DNA of 64,000 nt from Antedon mediterranea (taxonomy: Eukaryota; Echinodermata; Crinoidea; Comatulida; Antedonidae): positions 3,663,001 through 3,727,000 of the forward strand of contig NC_092677.1 of NCBI RefSeq assembly GCF_964355755.1, written 5' to 3'. Below the pieces are notes generated by a model that was given only the letters and a program-made list of their open reading frames with translations, searched no databases and was not told the DNA's origin. Shown here in pieces: positions 55,646 through 64,000 of the stretch. The stretch's first letter is position 1; the number at the start of each line of letters is the position of its first letter. Made by a program: the position numbers and the translations under genes.

Positions 55646-57039
55646 TAGTATCATGTTAGGTAATATATATGTTGGAACATTTGGAGCTAAATGTTCAATT
55701 TTATTTTAGCAAATGATAATTTCCAATGTATCGTATATATTAAGAAACCTTGATCTTGACAACTTTTTTTAAATAATTACTTTTGTAAATAATTTTATGA
55801 TTGAAATACCAATAAAGTTATCAACAAGGTGTTTGTATAAAAATATTGCAATGATTTCTCAATAATTATTTTACGATGCGAAACTATATTATTAGGAACC
55901 AGACAGTGTTGCAGTGATGGATTCATTTTGAAGTAGAGGGGATGTTGTGGGAGGAACCAGTTGTTGTTTATCATGTTATTTTTTGCATTGTAAAGTGGTT
56001 TGATGAGGAAGGATAGCAATGGGGTGGATGCACACAATATGCGACTCTAGTATTACAGTAAAAACACCCTATCTTTTTATATGTTAAATTTAAAGAAGAT
56101 TTACATTTTTATAAATATAACAATTTTTTTGGCCTTTATTATTGTTGAAGAAAGCAGCCAAAATACATTTTCCCTCCAACAACTGTATGTTCACCAACCC
56201 TGTGTGAATGACATAAGATAAAATGACAGTTGTATATCATACAAAGGTTAAGGGCAGACAATTAGAGCAAGAGTAGAAGTATAGAGTTAAGGGTGAATCT
56301 CTTTTCAAAGGCGGGTCAAGTCCTAAATATTTCTTGAAAATTTATAACCGACTTATTTACAGTTCATTGATCAATCATTGACATTACCATGACAACCACC
56401 ATAGAAACAATAAACAAGACAAAGCTCACATGAACTTCTTTCTAATGGGATATCATTATTTTCCCATTTGTTTGAAAAGGTATTATAAACAAGAGATGGC
56501 TGTATGTAAGTGGCGGATCAAGAATTTTGAAATAGAGCAAGGGGTGCCAGTCCTAAAAATAAACTGAATCTAATATCTTGTCTTTGGCAGTGCAAGTTTT
56601 TAAATTGAGGAAAAGAGTGGAGGGGACAGGAACCCTCCCCCTCTTAAAACCGTCTCTATGTGCTAGATGGGATCACCAAAGTAATTGTTCCAAATTTAAA
56701 GCACCCACCATAGAAAGTCATTTTGTTTTCATTTTCTATCTGTACATCATGTTTATCCTATCTGAATACTGTACTTGTACAGAACACATCAATAAACATT
56801 GAGGAGAAGCTAATAGACCTATTGGCATTTGAAAAGCAGCATATTTCTTGTTATGGGCTGGGAAAGTGGGTTAAACCTGTTCCCACCTGTTACTAGTAAA
56901 TATCATCTGATTCAATATTATTTCTAATATGCATGGTATGTGTGTTGGAATTTGATTACAGGAGGAATACTTTCTAAATTCATAAATAATGGTTTTTTTT
57001 TACTTCTGAAAATGGTAAAATAACCCCACAACATTATTT

Positions 57040-57235
57040 ATTATGATAGGATATAAAATACAACTCCACTCCCAAAGACTTGTAATAAAGACTTTGTTTA
57101 TGTAGAGCATTGTGTGTATATGTTTGTCTCGTGAACGGATTGCCACCTTTAAGAAGGATAGTGATTGAATTTGCTTATGGTTATCCTTGGCAATTTGCCT
57201 AAATATATAAAATAAATAAATAAATAAATAAAAAA
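57040..57235 (+). mobile_element. SINE family 2, 3' part
   Basis: CAACTCCACTCCCAAAGACT, GCCACCTTTAAGAAGGATAG, TTGCTTATGGTTATCCTTGGC, GGCAATTTGCCTAAATATAT and an AAAT tail match the minus-strand copy at 58715-58930, which has the tRNA-like head. Confidence 0.7.
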
Positions 57236-57823
57236 GCATAACATTATTAAAATGTTAGGAATTTGATACATTTTTTTTTAATGCACAAATAATATAATAG
57301 TTTAGATTTTGCCAAAACTTCCAATGAATAAAATAGAGGTCTCACTTTGATAGCTAAAATGACAATTTGAATACCAACTACTTTTTAATATCTATTTTTG
57401 ACTATTTAAAAATTCCTGCACCCGCCCCTTGACAAGAATAAAGAAATTTTCTGGTATAACAAATTTTTATATTAATATTTATTAATAACTCAAATTTTAC
57501 AAAAAACAAGTATATCTGGTTACTTTACTATGTAATATTGTATAAAAGAACTACAAAAAAATCACCATATACCTTCAGTTGCAGTTTATGGAATCTAAAT
57601 ATATATCCATTCAATATTTTAATATTATAATAGCGCCTTTTATTATTAATTAATGTGATTTGCATCAACAGTCAAAGGTCAATGCATTTGTGTAAAACTT
57701 TGCAATCAACATCCACTGCAATAAGTTGGTGTATTCTGTTGCCATGGACACCAATCTTCAAAAATCAACAAAGCAATAAACAACGTTTAACAAACAATCA
57801 GAAATTGTTAAAATGGAGCTGGT

Positions 57824-59844
57824 TCACCTTGAAGTTACGTTGTCTTTACGACGCAAAGTTTTCTGAAGGACGAAAGCATCGGCAGGTTCTATTCGTTTGT
57901 AGTAGTGTTCTTTCGTTTCCACAACCTTGAATCCGTTAGATTTGTAAAAGTCGAGGGCGCTATCATTGTTGATTTGGACATGCCTGAAATAAAGATAAAA
58001 ATTATTCTAATAAAATTTAACTTTGAATCACTATAAATAAATCACATTGTGTGCGTACAGATTTTGGGAAAGGTTGGAGGTCGCTGTGCAAGGGTTCATG
58101 ATTAGGTCATTATTTCAGTTCAGGGAATAAATAATTCTGTCTCTAAATTCTGCAAAATGACTTTGATGTACAGTACTGTGTTGCAGAGTGAGTGAGTGGC
58201 CGAGCGGTTAAGACAGTGGAACCATAATCACGTAGCCATAACATCGGCAGGGGTTCAAGGCTCACTCACTCCATGGTTCTGGTGGTAGAACGAGTCTTCT
58301 CGGATAAGGACTATAAACCGTAGGTCCAGTGTACACAACTTGCTCGTGTGCACTTTAAAGAACCTAGTACATCTTTCGAGATGAGTAGGGGGTTACCCCG
58401 GTGTATTAGTACATCACAGCCACTGATCACCAACTGGGCCCTCTGGGAGATCAGTCTTTGACTGAAGAGGTTACCCAGTATAAAGATAAAACAAACAAAG
58501 TGTTATAGAATTTTAGGTTAGTGATGCTATGCAAAATGTATTGACCTAAATTACTGCAGTACCACTTACAGGAAAAGGCTGTCAATATTGCCATCTTGAG
58601 CACAGTACTCCAGTACATGCTTCAACATAATTGTACCTGCAACAAGAAAAACAACTTACAAATTACAACTATAAATTTATTTTTGGAAGAACTAGCAGAT
58701 TTTGATATTTTTTTTGGTTTTTATATATTTAGGCAAATTGCCATGGTTAACCATAAGCAAATTCATCCTTCTTAAAGGTGGCAATTCTTGTTCATAAGAC
58801 AAACATATACTCTTTGGGAGGTTTTTTAATTTGTCATTAGAAAAATCCGGACACAGGACTTGAACCCAGGACACTTGGATTGGTAGCTAAGCATCATAAC
58901 TTAACCACGGCACCAAGCCACAACTCCACTCCATTTTACCAACCAACCACCTTTAGATGTCGATAATACTTATTTCTTATAGCACATATACTGTAAGCAG
59001 GTTCTCAAGCACTGTGCATAAATTGGAGTAAAGAATGTCATTATGTCATTATATAGGTTACCTATTCCAAGACGTCTGTAGGGTGCTAAACAGCCAAGAG
59101 TCATTATGTAAAGTCTCCTGTAACCCTCCTCTGACGTGTCTATCCTACAGCAAACAGCTCCTACCACAATATCATTATAATAAGCTAAAAATATAAAAAG
59201 AGAATCAATTAATTAACATAAAATAATAATTGAAAATATAAACAAGCCATAAATGATACGATAAAATAAAAAAAAATTAATATTTACCCAATTTTGCTAA
59301 TTCGCCAACGTCCAACACATCCTTGTAGAACTTGTCATTGTACGAAACTGGAAACACAACTTGATTTAATTTCTTTAGTTGCTTGATGTTGTGTTGTGTA
59401 ACCTCACCAAGTTCTATACGACCTCTGAAAGTAAACAAATATTTCTTGTCATGTTATAAAATTATTTTAAATATAAATTTAAATTAAAGTACAGTATAAA
59501 TAAAAGGTCACTATAATTAATAACAGTAACTGAATTTAATAGCATCACATCAAATTGTTCAATGTTGGTACTCCTAAAAGTAACATATACATACTACTAG
59601 GTTCTGATAATTATTGATGCACGTGCCTACTACTGCTGACCTAGCTAGGCCTAGCCAGGGCAACTAAAAGGACAAACCACTGCACTGGCACGGTTTCCTG
59701 ACTAAAACCCTGACCTGACTCATATGAGATGAGTGAGGCCAGGCCTAGCCTACCCTATACTATGCTGTACTTTAGCCTAGTCCACTCTGCCTAGCTTAAT
59801 AGTTAAAATTATTGAAAACTCTATTTATTATCGTACTTTGTCAT
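57824..59844 (-). CDS. NAA50: N-alpha-acetyltransferase 50
   Basis: GNAT-fold enzyme that acetylates protein N-termini, cytosolic and, in known animals, partnered with NAA10/NAA15 and needed for sister-chromatid cohesion. Minus-strand exons: 59844-59837 (eight coding bases), 59424-59288, 59184-59062, 58636-58570 and 57983-57824; phases agree, giving 164 residues against about 169 in vertebrates. Conserved segments: GRIELGEVTQHNIKQLK, VVFPVSYNDKFYKDVL, GAVCCRID, RLYIMTLGCLAPYRRLGIG (acetyl-CoA-binding RRLGIG), and INNDSALDFYKSNGFKVVET with YYKRIEP. The tiny first exon (Met-Thr then two bases before GTACGA) is the least certain part. It converges with the Rh gene and diverges from ATP6V1A. Confidence 0.95.
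58190..58497 (+). mobile_element. tRNA-derived SINE, family 1
   Basis: Head GTGAGTGAGTGGCCGAGCGG, box B-like GGGTTCAAGGC, body with CTCCATGGTTCTGGTGG and GGATAAGGACTATAAACCG, AGTAGGGGGTTACCCCGGTG, and tail GGTTACCCAGTATAAAGATA. It lies in the last intron of NAA50, antisense to it. Confidence 0.9.
58715..58930 (-). mobile_element. tRNA-derived SINE, family 2
   Basis: On the minus strand: GTGGAGTTGTGGCTTGGTGC, CCGTGGTTAAGTTATGATGC (box A-like), CCTGGGTTCAAGTCCTGTG (box B), CCTTTAAGAAGGATGAATTT, and a tail GGCAATTTGCCTAAATATAT. In NAA50 intron 3, same strand as the gene. Confidence 0.85.
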
Positions 59845-61304
59845 GATAAATACTAGCAATAAATATTTGAACAAATAACTGAAACAATTCTTCTATTTTC
59901 CGACGGCACGGACTTCTGCTTTTTTTTTGGTGGCGCGTGTTTTTCCGGGATCATCCAACCGTATCAATATATTGACCTGATCAGATTTCTTTATTCACAT
60001 AATTTCTGTTCAATATTTATACAATATTTGCTGCTAAACTATTGCAATTAGAATATTTATTCGTAGTACATGTCATTTATTATGTTTATAAATTAGAGAT
60101 TTATAAAAGAAATATATTATCAAATTAAATATATATAACAACTCCCCCTAAAAAATCTACAGGTATTCCTAACCTTTGACATTCAATCATCATGTGATTG
60201 AACTTCAGGCTGATTTTTCTTGTGATCAGACAACATTTTCAGAGAAAAATTTGCAAGATTTAAGACACGCAATCATGGTTAGTATTACATTAAATTATAA
60301 AATTATTTCTTATAATGATAAAATATTTAAAGATCTATCTGTTTTTGCATGTAATATGTACTTATTTATGTATCATACACATTAAAAAATGAAATTAATT
60401 AACGCATTAATTAAAAGTAAGCCGTCACCTGTCTGCCTGCCTCTCATCAGGCTACTGCCGGCGAAGTCGGGGTGGGCTAGGGGAATTTATGCGGGTACTT
60501 GGCCTGGGCTTAGTCTATTTTAGATTTCTTATACCAATTTTTCTCCCATTAGGCCTAGGCCTAGCTAGGCCTATCTAAGCCTAGTACTAGGCCGGGTAGG
60601 CTACATTATTATTTTCAATCTTTTTTTTTTATTTTTATGCTGGTTGGGCAAAATTACGCCCATTTCTTTACTCAACAACCTGTATTTTTATTCAGCCTCG
60701 CCCTCAGTCAGGGTTTTATTCAATTTGTCTGTATTATTATTATTTAAGTTTTTAAATATTAGGCCAATTATTATATTAATTAATAATACTATTATTAATA
60801 CCCGCCCTAATTGATATTGTTATTAGTGGCATATATATTATAAATATTATTTTGTTTAAAATTATTAAAAATATTAATACGTAGCATAATCATAAGGTTT
60901 TTTGCAAATTGCATGAGCGAAGCATAATGGGAAAGGTTTGGGAGCAATAGTGCCACCACCAGTATATAAAGTTTTTATTATACGGTGGTGCTATTGCTCC
61001 CAAACCCTTCCCATCATGCATTGTGCACTGACGTTTCTCACGAAATCAAGACATTTTGAATAAACCTAATATTATAGACTAGGCCTAGGCTTACTTTAGG
61101 CATATGGCACTTTGTATAAATTGCAAAAATGTAATAATGGGATTGGCACAGTTGACCATGCCAATAGAAACGTTATCCGCATAGATATGCAGCAGCTACA
61201 CTATCCCTATGTATATTATACTGTACAGTGAGTTAACTGCACTGTGATAGAATGATAATAATTATACCATTGATAATGGATTAATGATAATATAGGCTGG
61301 GGCA
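59845..61304. other. divergent NAA50/ATP6V1A intergenic region
   Basis: About 1.46 kb between the two start codons and the likely home of both promoters, with 5' UTRs unplaced. An ATATAG acceptor-like site just upstream of the ATP6V1A ATG (near 61294) hints at a 5' non-coding exon. There are CTAGGCCTA clusters at 60551-60602, and another at 59640-59780 within NAA50 intron 1. A 94-bp hairpin lies at 60925-61018. No clear TATA box. Confidence 0.5.
60925..61018. repeat. short hairpin repeat
   Basis: GGGAAAGGTTTGGGAGCAATAG with TGCCACCACC on the left pairs with GGTGGTGCTATTGCTCCCAAACCCTTCCC on the right, loop about 25 bases. Probably a tiny MITE; the outer GCATAATGGG/CCCATCATGC also pair loosely. 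Confidence 0.85.

Positions 61305-64000
<2,696 letters not shown>

Larger units (their letters stand above)
54705..57823. other. Rh-NAA50 convergent intergenic region
   Basis: AT-rich 3.1 kb holding the presumptive 3' ends of the two converging genes. It includes a hairpin element at 55407-55645 and a SINE tail at 57040-57235. Open frames in it lack conserved features; no further gene is seen. Confidence 0.5.

Noticed and set aside
55437-55646. 69-codon minus-strand frame
   Set aside because: Coincides with the short-TIR hairpin element; no recognised domain.
57655-57930. 91-codon plus-strand frame
   Set aside because: Antisense shadow of the last NAA50 exon and its 3' UTR.

Overview
This is an AT-rich, intron-rich animal nuclear genome segment, dense in transposons and with no bacterial or viral gene layout. 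Introns have GT/AG borders, and non-LTR retrotransposons, tRNA-derived SINEs and hairpin MITEs are everywhere. The three conserved host genes (Rh-type ammonium transporter, NAA50 and V-ATPase subunit A) are general metazoan genes. A marine invertebrate, perhaps an echinoderm or another non-vertebrate deuterostome, fits the repeat landscape, including the very frequent octamer TAGGCCTA. That placement is an impression, not a demonstration.

Layout. Positions 1-2612 are a 68-bp satellite organised into a 16-monomer, 1,090-bp higher-order repeat. From 2.7 to 9.3 kb lie remnants of several non-LTR elements, including one nearly full endonuclease-RT element (about 4816-9325) whose 5' UTR carries a 931-bp inverted-repeat element with a 9-bp target duplication. 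From 9.7 to 31.6 kb is a cluster of two gene families I could not name. Family A has an intact three-exon gene on the minus strand (11683-13023), a disrupted copy on the plus strand (21838-28372) and an exon remnant (9663-9892). Family B has an intact three-exon gene (30087-31588) and a decayed copy (17829-18885). A 3.2-kb palindrome (14.1-17.3 kb) and an L2-like retrotransposon (23.1-26.8 kb), itself split by a TTAA-flanked element, sit between them.

The right half holds conserved host genes. The Rh-type ammonium transporter spans 36222-54704 on the plus strand, with ten shared coding exons followed by two apparently mutually exclusive terminal exons. Its 6.9-kb intron 6 is swollen by a decayed retrotransposon that was itself split by a 1.87-kb foldback element. 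NAA50 (minus, 57824-59844) and ATP6V1A (plus, 61305 to beyond the window end) are divergently arranged about 1.46 kb apart between their start codons. The V-ATPase gene has a 113-bp tandem duplication covering the 3' part of one coding exon plus its splice donor.

The host genes do not form a pathway. The Rh channel and the V-ATPase both bear on ammonia and acid-base transport, but their adjacency need not be functional. The least described content is the A/B gene cluster and its duplicated promoter, the palindromes, and the alternative Rh C-termini. Coordinates of exons were derived by hand from reading frames and splice-site phase.
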